A stretch of 64,000 bases of DNA, from NCBI GenBank assembly GCA_030867875.1, contig JAOWCC010001634.1, forward strand, positions 7,859,877 to 7,923,876. Direction: 5' to 3'. The stretch comes from Actinernus sp. WN-2022 (Eukaryota > Cnidaria > Anthozoa > Actiniaria > Actinernidae). Below are positions 56,105 to 63,999 of the stretch, piece after piece. Every line of letters starts with the position of its first letter. Positions within the stretch are counted from its first letter, which is position 1. The notes under the pieces were generated by a model that did no database searches, was not told where the DNA came from, and worked only from the letters and a program-made list of their open reading frames with translations. Position numbers and translations under genes: made by a program.

Positions 56105-56710
56105 GTACAGTACGAGTTCAAATTATTTTATTGCACAATAGTCAATAAGAATTACAATTTCTCACATTACATGAGCCAGACAGATAGACAGATTGTGTTA
56201 CAAATGTGTTGAATAGATAGTGTTTCATTTTTAGTTCAGACGATCGATATAAATAGAAGTGAGCAGTAAATTTTTCCAAGGACAAAACGCAGTTATAAAG
56301 GTTTATATTAAAATAGCAAATAGTAAAAAATAGGAAGCGGCTGCCAAAAAGGAAGCGGGCGGGGACGAGAAACTATATTTGTTTTTTACTTGGCCTAAGG
56401 TATTCTTCTAGTTAGCGCGATTTTCTGAAGATATTTAAACATTCTTGTAAACGTATAGTGCAGGTGATCATAAAGTCTTCAACATCGAAAAAGGCATTTA
56501 CATTACACAAGAACGACTGGATGCTAACTAAGCTTCATTAAATCAAATCACAAACCGGTGAAGATCCTATTGTTATCTCATAAAACTATATACTGAGGGT
56601 ACGAAGTTAGGACACAAAGGAACCCATGCTCGTGGAAGGAAAGGCCATTAGCCTCGCTACAGCGTGACCCTACCACAGGTAATAGATTCTCAATTACATA
56701 GCATCCTTAA

Positions 56711-58385
56711 GGTTACCGTATACCTTCGCGGGTGTCTCTCGCAAATAAAATCGCACGCGCATCATTTTAAAGTAAAGTATAGAAACCTATATATCACTGG
56801 AAAGGTTATATAATGTAGAATGCGCTGAAATGTTTTTTTTTGCACAAATATTACATTTTCAGTAAATGCTAAGGCAACAAACGCAAAAAAGACGAGTCTC
56901 ACAGAAGTGAATTTATGTCCCTCCGCATTCGCGCCTACGGACGATTTCGCTGTATAATGTCAATCAGCACATGATGGCCTGTCAAAGTGTGTGAGCGTTT
57001 TTTAATATATTACTTTGTTCAAATGCAATTCATCTTCAAAGTTTCAATCGAAATAGTTTCTGTGTTTCATCACGGCAAGTACTCTTATAAGAAAAATAAT
57101 TAAAATATCGCTAAACGCTCACACCCTTTGGTTCATATGTAGCTCCTCTAACACTAGACCAAGTTTCATCAAGATCTGACAAGTCTTCATACCCTATAAA
57201 TTCACCCAAAGACAGTGAAAACGCATAAAAATCTATCGGCGTTTTTGGCTTCTGAAGGTTAGGAAACACATCACACCTCATCAAAGCAAACATCAACACT
57301 TAAACCAACCAGCCAATTATATGTAAGGATCCCCGAAGCTTATGAATCAAGTCCAGAAATTCGCGGGAAATTAGAACGTGGCTCAAATTGCATGAGAGAC
57401 ATATATACTAGTGTCGTGTCACAAATATTCAAAAGAGCGTTGTGTTATGGCCAAAACTAGAGATAATACACAAAAGGGGAAAAAGAAAGGTAAATCAACG
57501 GGTTGTACCAAGAAGGGAGAGGGCCGGATATCAAAAACTAAATCGCGTTGAAAGGCAACGCCGCAAACAAGAGCGAAGGGAAAAGCGAGTGGCAGGCAAC
57601 CTCGTGCTCCGAACGTTGATGTTGATCCTAAACCTGCTATGTTAGCTGCGATGATTCCTTCAGTTCCGCAAAATCGACCGGCTGAACTTCGCTCAAGTTC
57701 ACGATATAGAACTCCTGGATTGACCACGGCCCAGGTTGGAAACTGCGAGTCACCCAAGACATCAGTTAGAATCGGAGTCGGATGCGGACTCGCTGCTACT
57801 CTCTGAATCTTCCGTCTCTTTTCTTGTACCTGGCAAAAGTTTAAGCCTACTAGTTGAGCAGCTTTCCGTCGGAGTTGTAGCAGTACTAATAGAACTCGAA
57901 GTGGGAGTCGTCGAACATGAAGGCTGTTCGAACCACGAGCCGCATCACTTTCTTCTCCGTATTGAAACTTTGCTCCTTCTCGAGCTCATTCTCTTGAATC
58001 TTCTTGGGGCCTGTCTTCTTTTTTTACCTTTTATCCAAGGATTATTCTTTTCTCTTCTGGACATATCCACGATCGATATACCGGTAAATTAAACGCTATA
58101 AAATCACTGAACTCACGAGTCACGGCTCACTGTGAGTCTGAACTCTGAAGCTCCGGATGTAGTTTCCCGCAATAATTCAGCGGGGTGCCTGTGGCACGTA
58201 ATGGGATCAGAGGGATTTATAACGCCTAAGCGATTTATTTACTTTCCTTCAAATTACGTTTTTTTTTCTAATATCTCTCAAACTTTTGCATGTTTAAAAA
58301 TTTTTTTTCGGGAAGATGAAGATCAATCCATCAATTTTTTTTTTTTTTTTTTTAAGAAAACATGCCGCGAAGGTATACGGTAACC
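56711..58385. mobile_element. TTAA-type DNA transposon, complete copy 2
   Basis: 1675 bp with 21-bp perfect terminal inverted repeats (ggttaccgtataccttcgcg) and TTAA at 56707-56710 and 58386-58389. It is inserted just upstream of the LINE endonuclease. piggyBac and Kolobok both target TTAA; GG...CC ends fit Kolobok. The full transposase is absent, so it is non-autonomous. Truncated copy 1 is at 4996-6166. Confidence 0.88.
57446..57807 (+). pseudogene. Small basic ORF in TTAA transposon with in-frame TGA
   Basis: ATG 57446 opens a Lys-rich N-terminus (MAKTRDNTQKGKKKGKSTGC), a TGA at about 57548 and a Pro/Arg/Ser-rich continuation (RAPNVDVDPKPAMLAAMIP) to TGA 57805. It resembles the disordered N-terminal tail of a protein whose catalytic part is missing. 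An overlapping minus-strand Arg/Ser-rich frame at 57770-58070 is equally possible. Function unknown. Confidence 0.3.
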
Positions 58386-59201
58386 TTAAATTAAAGGGCT
58401 TTAAAATTGCTAGTATTAACATTAACAGTTTGCTAAAGCACATTGATGAAATGCGTTTTATCCTATTGAATTCGCCTTTGGATTTGTTGGCTATAAATGA
58501 ATCTAAATTAGACGATTCTATATCTGATGATGAAATAAGTATTGTAGGATACAACATAATTCGTAAGAACCGTAATAGATCAGGAGGTGGTGTTGTTCTT
58601 TATATTCGCGAATCTCTGTCCTACTCAGACAGAAATGATATAATACCAACCCGCCACGAGATGGTCTGTGCCGAAATTAGCCGCCCCCAAATGATAGTTA
58701 GTCTTTACTTGTAAGCACATGGAGTAGGCCACCAAATTCTGACATGGACCTATTCGATGAGTGTGACCGTTTCTTTCAAAATGTGACTCTGAAAATAAGG
58801 AACTCCTAATAATTGGAGATTTAAATTGTGATTACATGAAGACCATAGCCATAGCCGTCGGCTGCAGTTCTTATGTTCAATGTACCAACTAGAACAATTA
58901 ATCAATTAGCCAACCAGAGTAACTAAATCATCGGCTACCTTAATTGATTTACTTCTTACAAATAAGAAAAACAAATCTACTTCGGGTGTTATTCACCTTG
59001 GTATTTCGGATCATAGCTTAATATATACAGTTCGCAAATACACAATGCCGAAAAGTAGACCGGTCATTAAAGAAGTGCGAAACTTTAAACATTTTGTCGA
59101 AGATGACTTTATTGCAGATTTAGGTCAAGTACCCTGGGATATGGTACAAGAATTTGATGATCCAAATGAATCTTGGCGAGTCTGGAAATCAGCCTTCAAT
59201 A

Positions 59202-59416
59202 GAGGTAATCGGCTAACGCTGTTTCCACCCAATTCAGATCATGTGATGTAAACAGATGCTACTCTGGGGAATTATTCCTTTTTCATTCTAATAATATTGC
59301 AGTCATGCCTATCTGAATATAATTAATTTTCAAATAGTCAATTCTCCAGCATCGAGTAATGTGTGTTTACATCACATGATCTGAATTGGGTGGCAACAGA
59401 GTTAGCCGATTACCTC
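59202..59416. mobile_element. TA-flanked MITE in LINE linker
   Basis: 53-bp inverted ends (gaggtaatcggctaac..., cacccaattcagatcatgtg) with few mismatches; TA at 59200-59201 and 59417-59418. The LINE reading continues on both sides. Confidence 0.83.
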
Positions 59417-59847
59417 TATGAGATCTTAGATAAACACGCTCCTATTCGACAACAACGAGTCAGAGAAAATCACCTTCCTTGGATTTCATCTCATCATAAA
59501 ACAACTGATGAGAGATAGAGACTATCACAAAAAGCATGCAGTCAAATATGGTTCACAGTATTACTGGGAACTTTACCAGTCAGTCAGAAATAGGGTTAAT
59601 GTCGAAATGCGAAAAGCTAAATCAAATAATTTCCGCGATAAAATCGAAGACTGCTCAAACTCCTCAAATCCTAAGAGAACTTGGAAATTAATAAATTTCC
59701 TTCTGGGCAATAGTAATAAATCGAGAAGCGTTAATGAACTTTCTGTTAATGATACCATAATTTCGGACCCAAAACTTATCTCTGAGTCTTTTAATGATTA
59801 TTTGTAATATATTGGACCAAAGTTGGCAACAGAATCAACCAGGGCAA

Positions 59848-60118
59848 CATGATAACTGCAATCAGACATATGATAACTGCAATTAGAGATATGATAACTA
59901 CAATCAGACATATGATAACTGCAATCAGAAATATGATAACTACAATCAGACATATGATACCTGCAATCAGACATATGATAACTACAATCAGACATATGAT
60001 AACTGCAATCAGACATATGATAACTGCAATCAGACATATGATAACTGCAATCAGACATATGATAACTGCAATCAGACATTTGATAACTGCAATCAGACAT
60101 ATGATAACTATGTAGACC
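59848..60118. repeat. 21-bp minisatellite, ~13 copies
   Basis: Unit atgataactgcaatcagacat with rare variants (aactaca, attagagat, gatacc). 21 is divisible by three, so every frame stays open through it, which explains the long repetitive open frames on both strands. It lies at the linker/reverse-transcriptase junction of the LINE. Confidence 0.95.
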
Positions 60119-60260
60119 CTACCAACACGATCTTCAAGTTTTCTCCAATTCTAGTAAACAACGTCATGTTGACACTAAAGAATTTAAAAACCTCAAAGGC
60201 TACTGGTCTCGACAACCATTACGCACGCGGTCCTGTCAAAGGCCTGTCAATCAAACTGGG

Positions 60261-60440
60261 GACCAAAAGCCAGGCTTGGGATTGGTCGGAAGTTTAGGGG
60301 GGTCCCGCCAGGTTCGGCAGGGGTTGGAAAGGAGACCAAAGCCAGGCCTGGGATTGGTCGGAAGTTTAGGGTGGTCCCGCCAGGGGTGGAGGGGGGTTTT
60401 GTCGGGAGAGAACAAACCCAGGCTCGGGATTGGCGGCCGG
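60261..60440 (+). promoter_or_regulatory. Triple CCAAT-box repeat promoter
   Basis: Three tandem copies (period about 72-76 bp) of a unit with gaccaaa(a)gccaggc(t/c)tgggattgg(t)cgg and gtcccgccagg; the third is reduced. Each has an inverted CCAAT box (attgg at 60281, 60353 and 60429). They stand directly upstream of a TATA-like box and the ORF at 60497. Repeated CCAAT modules of this kind are common in viral and strong proliferative promoters; the inference of promoter activity is from layout only. Confidence 0.6.
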
Positions 60441-60454
60441 AAAAGACCCGGGAC

Positions 60455-60461
60455 GTATAAG
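60455..60461 (+). promoter_or_regulatory. TATA-like box
   Basis: gtataag, 36 bp before the ATG at 60497 and 22 bp after the last CCAAT motif. A start site about 30 bp downstream would leave a very short leader. Confidence 0.45.
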
Positions 60462-60496
60462 AAAGTGAAACACCTTTGTAAATTTCAGTGTGAACG

Positions 60497-61192
60497 ATGC
60501 CCCCTACGTGCTTTTGTGGGTGTTACGCTAAAGCCGTCAAAGGATTAGTGGGGACGCCAGAGTGTGTTTACAAGTGTGGACAAACAGCGGATTACAAGTC
60601 GAAACCCCCGGTGCTGCCGTGCAGCTTTTATTTTACGGAGCAAGACCTGCCTTTGGTGAAAGAGGCCATCCCGGTCGGAACATTGTACAACACGTTTCCC
60701 AAGTGTGGCCACAATTTGTGGATGAAAGTGGGGGTCAGCCGAAGCGTGAACAATCCGAACCGCGTGTTCTTCACGTGCACGGCTCCGTCGCCCAACCCGA
60801 AGTGTGAGTTTCCGCTGGGATTTATGTGGGCCGGCCCTCCGGCACAACCTATTGGACCCCCACCCCCTAAGAAAGCCCACTACTACGCGTCGACATGGAC
60901 GTCACAGGCCCCCCAAGAAAAACCACCCGTCGCTTGGATCAATCCCAACGCCGCTACGCCTCTTACGGATCCCCCCGTGGAGAGTCTACAGTGTCCCCCG
61001 AGGGGTCCCCCGGCGGGTCCCCCGGCGGGGCCCCCGGCGGGGAATGTGTGGAACCCGGCAGAGACGTCCTCCGGACCCCCCACTGGTACAACGGCCGAGG
61101 GTCCCCCGCCCTCCCCACCCCCTATAAACATCCCGACAACGAGCCGATCCCCTCAGGCTCGCTACCAGCCCCACGCGAGCTATTGTTATTGA
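60497..61192 (+). CDS. Intact ORF with two GRF-like zinc motifs and Pro/Gly-rich tail
   Basis: 231 codons, no interruption, GC-rich, unlike the AT-rich window. Residues 1-50 form one possible GRF-type site (C5, C7, C27 in VYKC, C42 in CSFYF). Residues 68-111 form a clearer one: C70-x-H72, C94 in VFFTC, C103 in KCEFPLGFMW. GRF fingers bind single-stranded DNA or RNA in APE2, NEIL3 and topoisomerase III proteins. From about residue 113 the protein is Pro-rich, with GPPAGPPAGPPAG near 170-183. The last 298 bp overlap the next ORF in another frame. Start chosen as the first ATG after the TATA-like box. Origin unknown; virus- or transposon-derived is plausible. Confidence 0.65.
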   Translation: MPPTCFCGCYAKAVKGLVGTPECVYKCGQTADYKSKPPVLPCSFYFTEQDLPLVKEAIPVGTLYNTFPKCGHNLWMKVGVSRSVNNPNRVFFTCTAPSPNPKCEFPLGFMWAGPPAQPIGPPPPKKAHYYASTWTSQAPQEKPPVAWINPNAATPLTDPPVESLQCPPRGPPAGPPAGPPAGNVWNPAETSSGPPTGTTAEGPPPSPPPINIPTTSRSPQARYQPHASYCY

Positions 61193-61740
61193 ACCAAGAA
61201 GACCTAGATTTGGGGGACATGCCGGACAACCGGGATTTACCCGCCCTAAAAGCCGGGTGGGCTTTGCACAAAACGCTCTACGTCATGACGTGCATCCGGG
61301 AATGCATGCGAGAACGTGGCCGTCACTGCGAGGCGTGTCACTACAGTCAACAGAGTCAACAGGACGAACGTTACCATTCCTGTTTATGGTCTTTTTCCGA
61401 GGAAAGCTTTACCGAGCGCGTGGCGAAGGCCCGGTCTTCTATTACCCTAGAGGCTCTACGGGCTACGGGCTACCGGGCTTTGCAGAGTTTGCACCTCTCG
61501 GGGATTATTGCTCCCCTTACGTATACCGTGTTTGAACAGTTGCAAAAACTAAAGGAGGCCGAGATTTACGAGGTCTACAAACGGTATTATTTTGAAGAAA
61601 CCGAAGACCCCCTCATTACGTACAAGAACCGAATTTGGCATGCGTTAGGCCAGGCTTTGATTTACGAAGACAATCCCCAGGACTATGTGGAAATTGGAGT
61701 GTTAACCCTTGTGGCTTTATTTGATTCAACCACTATGTAA
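60895..61740 (+). CDS. Intact overlapping ORF, unknown function, Cys/His motif
   Basis: 281 codons to TAA 61738. The first 100 residues overlap the preceding ORF and are low-complexity (SPGGSPGGAPGG), so the real start may be a later ATG such as 61219 (MPDNRDLPAL). The unique part is helix-rich: ALKAGWALHKTLYVMTCIRE, then CEACHYSQQSQQDERYHSCL (CxxC...HxC, a likely zinc site), RSSITLEALRATGYRALQSL and a C-terminus with YEVYKRYYFEETEDPLITYK. I do not recognise it. Relative to the upstream ORF it lies in the -1 frame, so reinitiation, a frameshift or a spliced transcript could express it. AATAAA follows 9 bp after the stop. Confidence 0.6.
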   Translation: MDVTGPPRKTTRRLDQSQRRYASYGSPRGESTVSPEGSPGGSPGGAPGGECVEPGRDVLRTPHWYNGRGSPALPTPYKHPDNEPIPSGSLPAPRELLLLNQEDLDLGDMPDNRDLPALKAGWALHKTLYVMTCIRECMRERGRHCEACHYSQQSQQDERYHSCLWSFSEESFTERVAKARSSITLEALRATGYRALQSLHLSGIIAPLTYTVFEQLQKLKEAEIYEVYKRYYFEETEDPLITYKNRIWHALGQALIYEDNPQDYVEIGVLTLVALFDSTTM

Positions 61741-61748
61741 TTGGAGAC

Positions 61749-61754
61749 AATAAA
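61749..61754 (+). terminator. Polyadenylation signal
   Basis: aataaa 9 bp after the stop of the second ORF, followed by a gttt/tgttttc-rich stretch that could be the downstream element. It closes a compact transcription unit of about 1.3 kb. Confidence 0.65.
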
Positions 61755-61759
61755 AGAGA

Positions 61760-62211
61760 CTTTTGTTTGAGTAAAAACAACTTTGTTTTCATTATTTAAA
61801 ATTAAAATACAAGTGTGGGTGGGACATTTCATCCTCACCAAGTAAGCAACAAAATATTACAAGTGTATTTGAAAATAATAAATAATAATCACAGGTATCC
61901 TTTCAACCAAAATATAAAAATATAAAAATATAAAAAACCTATATACATATGTACAGGCCCCTTGAGGGCCCATCCGAACGAGAATGAATACTTTGAGAAA
62001 ATGTGAGCCTTCGCTCTACTATTTTACGAAAAGTGGGCAATCGCCCTACTATTTTATGAAAAAGATAGGCAATCGCCCTAATATTTGGAAAGAGGTGAGC
62101 AATCGCTCTAATATTTTTTTGTGAAAATGGTGAGACTACTATTTAGTGAAAATGTGAAAAACTATAAATAAAAAATAAGGAGCAAAGATCATCCCGTGGC
62201 GTAAATTTTAC
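61760..62211. other. AT-rich intergenic region between convergent genes with hairpin repeats
   Basis: No coding. At 62001-62155 a unit of about 45 bp recurs four times with gggcaatcgccc-type hairpins (variants gagc...gctc, gggc...gccc). Each is followed by tact/aatattt and a(a)gtga/gaaaa. Confidence 0.6.
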
Positions 62212-62481
62212 TTAATAGACTATCTCGTAATGTTGTCTGTAACGTTCAATAATAGGCAAACATACAATCCCAAAAGTGTGACCATGTCTAAAAAGAATTA
62301 GGCTTCCAGCCTTTACATAAAAATTGTGGACAATTCTTGATTGGCAAACATAACAGCGTGGTGACACATCTCTATTGATGAATTTTGAGATTCTCGCAAT
62401 AAAACAAGAAGAGCACAGGGTCCCTCCACAGCAGGGCATAGGAGGTAGTTGATGGTCTGGTAAATCTGTGCAGTTTAAACA
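62212..62481 (-). pseudogene. RING-like segment 2 (terminal exon or partial duplicate)
   Basis: After a pyrimidine-rich acceptor (ttctttag/TGT at 62482) the frame gives CLNCTDLPDHQLPPMPCCGG, CSSC, RCYVCQSR and a C-terminus HNFYVKAGSLILFRHGHTFG to TAA 62212. C-x2-C...C-C...C-x2-C...C-x2-C is RING-like. It parallels segment 1 (62570-62845) throughout, so the two are tandem duplicates. Whether it is an alternative last exon or a dead copy is unresolved; a possible 35-nt intron (62482-62516) precedes it. Confidence 0.5.
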
Positions 62482-62569
62482 CTAAAGAAAAAATAATAAT
62501 TATTTTTAGGGTTCACTATGAAAATAAAATTGACGCCACGGGATGAGCGTAACAATGGCGTAAACTTTT

Positions 62570-62845
62570 TCATCGAGGATAAACCATGCCGTAATGGAGG
62601 CTGTAATTCTTATTAATAGGTAATTTGACGAGCCCAAACGTGGTGCCATGTCTAAAAACAATAATTGTCCCCGCTCTGACATAAAATTGGTGTCGAATGC
62701 GTGACTCGCAATAAAAACATCGGGGTATGGCATCTTTCCTTAAAAAAAATTTCATCATTCCTACAAAGCATGTTGAACACATCGTTTCCCAGCAACAAGG
62801 GAGAGGTGGTAGTTGGTGTTGCGGGTGAAGGCCACATTTTAAACA
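62570..62845 (-). pseudogene. RING-like segment 1 (terminal exon)
   Basis: Following the acceptor tttttttag/TGT at 62846, the frame reads CLKCGLHPQHQLPPLPCCWE, CSTCFVGMMK, RCFYCESRIRHQFYVRAG and TTFGLVKLPI to TGA 62570. This is a RING-like cysteine set with a conserved C-terminal strand region (QFYVRAG...IVFRHG). The preceding 42-nt intron (62846-62887) has GT/AG ends, but joining it to the upstream exon is out of frame by my reading. It may be used with another donor, be a separate gene, or carry an indel. Confidence 0.5.
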
Positions 62846-62883
62846 CTAAAAAAAAAGAAAAAGAAGAAAAAAGAAAAAATGGT

Positions 62884-63768
62884 TTACGTCTCGATATGAA
62901 AGTAAAGTTTACGCCACGGTACGCGGCCCCACCCCTCGTCAAATACCTCAGCAAAAACAGGGTGGTGCGGACAACGTTTGTAGATTATTCCCACGCCACA
63001 ATGGCGCATACAAAGAGTCTTATTGCAATGGCATATAGTACACCAGCTAAAATAAAATTCCGTCAATGGCTCTATAAACATAACTGAATTAATGGGAGCG
63101 ATTCCCCAAAAGCGACGGTTGTGTGGAATTTCCTGGTAGGAGTTATCCCAACAATAAACTGATTGAAACTCCCATGTGTCAAGGCATGTGATCAGCAATA
63201 AGGTTGGGTAAAACATTTGTTTGTGCTTCTCTTCCCTCTTCTCCACCCGTTGCTGCCAGCAAACGTAGCGGCCTATCTTGGCCAAGATTTCTGTGGGAAG
63301 GCCTAAAGGCCTTAAGTAGATCGTGAGGCAGAGGAAGTGCTTATCCTTTAGGTCTGTGGGGGTATGGGTAAAAGTCTGTTCGGAAAAACAAACCAAAAAA
63401 TATTTAAAAAATAAGAAATAAAAAACGAATAATGTTTTAGAGAAATTAGTTCGCTAGAGGCGCTCTTACCAGAGCGGAGATCCCCCGGGGGGACTCGAGA
63501 AAATCCTATAAAAATTAACCAAAACTTCTGTCCAACGGGGAAATTTTTGCCAATAAAATGAACGGCTCTGTGAAGCAGAAGCCGAACGCTAACACTGTCT
63601 TTTAGGGGGAAAGGAGAACATCAACAACTTACTTGGGCCAGGTTCAATTGCTGTACGCCGCTTGTATTCTAGAAAAACAAAAGAAAAATTAGTGGGGCTA
63701 TTCCAAGACAAAAAGAAACTCCGCAGAGAAAGTACCTCTCTCGGTCGGATGGGCCCACGGTAAGCCAT
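62884..63768 (-). CDS. Spliced gene: three coding exons, F-box-like motif and Cys/His cluster
   Basis: Start ATG at 63766-63768 in a favourable context (actATGg). Coding exons 63736-63768 (MAYRGPIRPRE), 63633-63668 (36 nt) and 62884-63375. All three join in phase 0 across GT...AG introns, giving 186 residues. The main exon has TDLKDKHFLCLTIYLRP followed by LGLPTEILAKIGRYVCWQQR, reminiscent of the LPxEIL core of F-box domains. Near the end comes a Cys/His cluster CTICHCNKTLCMRHCGVG. It ends VPWRKLYFHIET with TAA at the border of a possible intron leading to the RING-like segments. A role in ubiquitin ligation is a guess. The 5' end lies beyond the window. Confidence 0.5.
63376..63632 (-). other. 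Intron, 257 nt
   Basis: Donor CCCAA/GTAAGT and acceptor TTTTTCCGAACAG/ACT on the minus strand; it connects in-phase exons. Confidence 0.6.
63669..63735 (-). other. Intron, 67 nt, related to the two 88-nt introns
   Basis: Donor GAGAG/GTACTT, branch-like CCCACTAAT, acceptor TTTTTCTAG. It shares the tcttggaat and ACTAAT...TTTTCTTTTGTTTTTC segments with the introns upstream. Confidence 0.55.
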
Positions 63769-63787
63769 AGTATCGTTGTCTGTTTGT

Positions 63788-63999
63788 CTGTAGAAATAAA
63801 AAGGAAAAACAAAAGAAGAAAAGATTAGTAAAACTCCAGGTTGAATTTCAAGAGAGAATTTTGCGTAAAATTCACCTTGTTCTTGTCGCTGTTGTTGTCT
63901 TGTTGTTTTGGCTGAGGAAATAAAAAGGAAAGAAACAAAAAAGAAAACATTAGTCAAGCCTCAGGTTGAATTCCAAGAGAAAATTTTGTGTAAACTTAC
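63788..63999 (-). other. Two 88-nt near-identical introns around a 36-nt exon
   Basis: Introns 63912-63999 and 63788-63875 are both exactly 88 nt and about 80% identical throughout, with branch-like sites TTGACTAAT and TTTACTAAT and acceptors CCTCAG and CTACAG. Between them is a 36-nt exon (63876-63911, ccaaaacaacaagacaacaa...), Gln/Asn/Lys/Arg- or Thr-rich depending on frame, which lies upstream of the first good ATG and may be 5' UTR. The upstream exon begins at 64000. Confidence 0.6.

Larger units (their letters stand above)
54882..56395. mobile_element. 1.5-kb DNA transposon with TAA target duplication (Harbinger-like)
   Basis: Ends ggccaagtaaaaaa...gtttctcgtcc and the inverse ggacgagaaac...ttttttacttggcc. 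TAA lies at 54879-54881 and 56396-56398. A 3-bp TWA duplication is the hallmark of PIF/Harbinger. The uninterrupted repeat copy at 53578-54216 confirms the insertion. Inside is a minus-strand cysteine-rich gene and a nested MITE; no DDE transposase is visible, so it may be non-autonomous. Confidence 0.78.
54508..56640. repeat. Local interspersed repeat, copy 3, split by a transposon
   Basis: Left part 54508-54881 and right part 56396-56640 together equal copy 2. Shared landmarks: tgcatcctc start, aagaaattcag, aacacaagttttgggaag, attacacaagaac and gggtacgaagttaggac. Confidence 0.8.
56645..60216 (+). pseudogene. CR1-like LINE, endonuclease to start of reverse transcriptase, thrice interrupted
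   Basis: LINE sequence begins before the TTAA element and resumes at 58386. The endonuclease: FKIASININSLLKHIDEMRF, LDLLAINESKLDDSI and GGGVVLYIRESLSY to a stop at 58712. In other frames TLIDLLLTN, HLGISDHSLIYTVRK (about 59000) and the linker to FDDPNESWRVWKSAFN follow. Then comes a TA-flanked MITE, and the linker resumes as DYHKKHAVKYGSQYYWELYQ and WKLINFLLG to a TAA at 59805. A 21-bp minisatellite then interrupts before NTIFKFSPILVNNVMLTL at 60128-60180. Homology ends near 60216. It belongs to the same broad clade as the LINE at 45-47.5 kb. Confidence 0.8.

Noticed and set aside
59798..60115. Long repetitive open frames on both strands (MITAIRH... and MSDCSYH...)
   Set aside because: Pure translation of a 21-bp minisatellite; length divisible by three keeps all frames open.
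60545..61174. Minus-strand open frames in the GC-rich cassette
   Set aside because: GC-rich sequence has few stops on any strand; the frames are Gly/Arg/Pro low-complexity and promoter, polyA signal and zinc motifs all support the plus strand.
60497..61740. Calling the GC-rich ORFs a specific virus family
   Set aside because: GRF-like zinc motifs and viral-style promoter are suggestive, but no capsid, polymerase or packaging gene is in view and I recognise no specific homologue.
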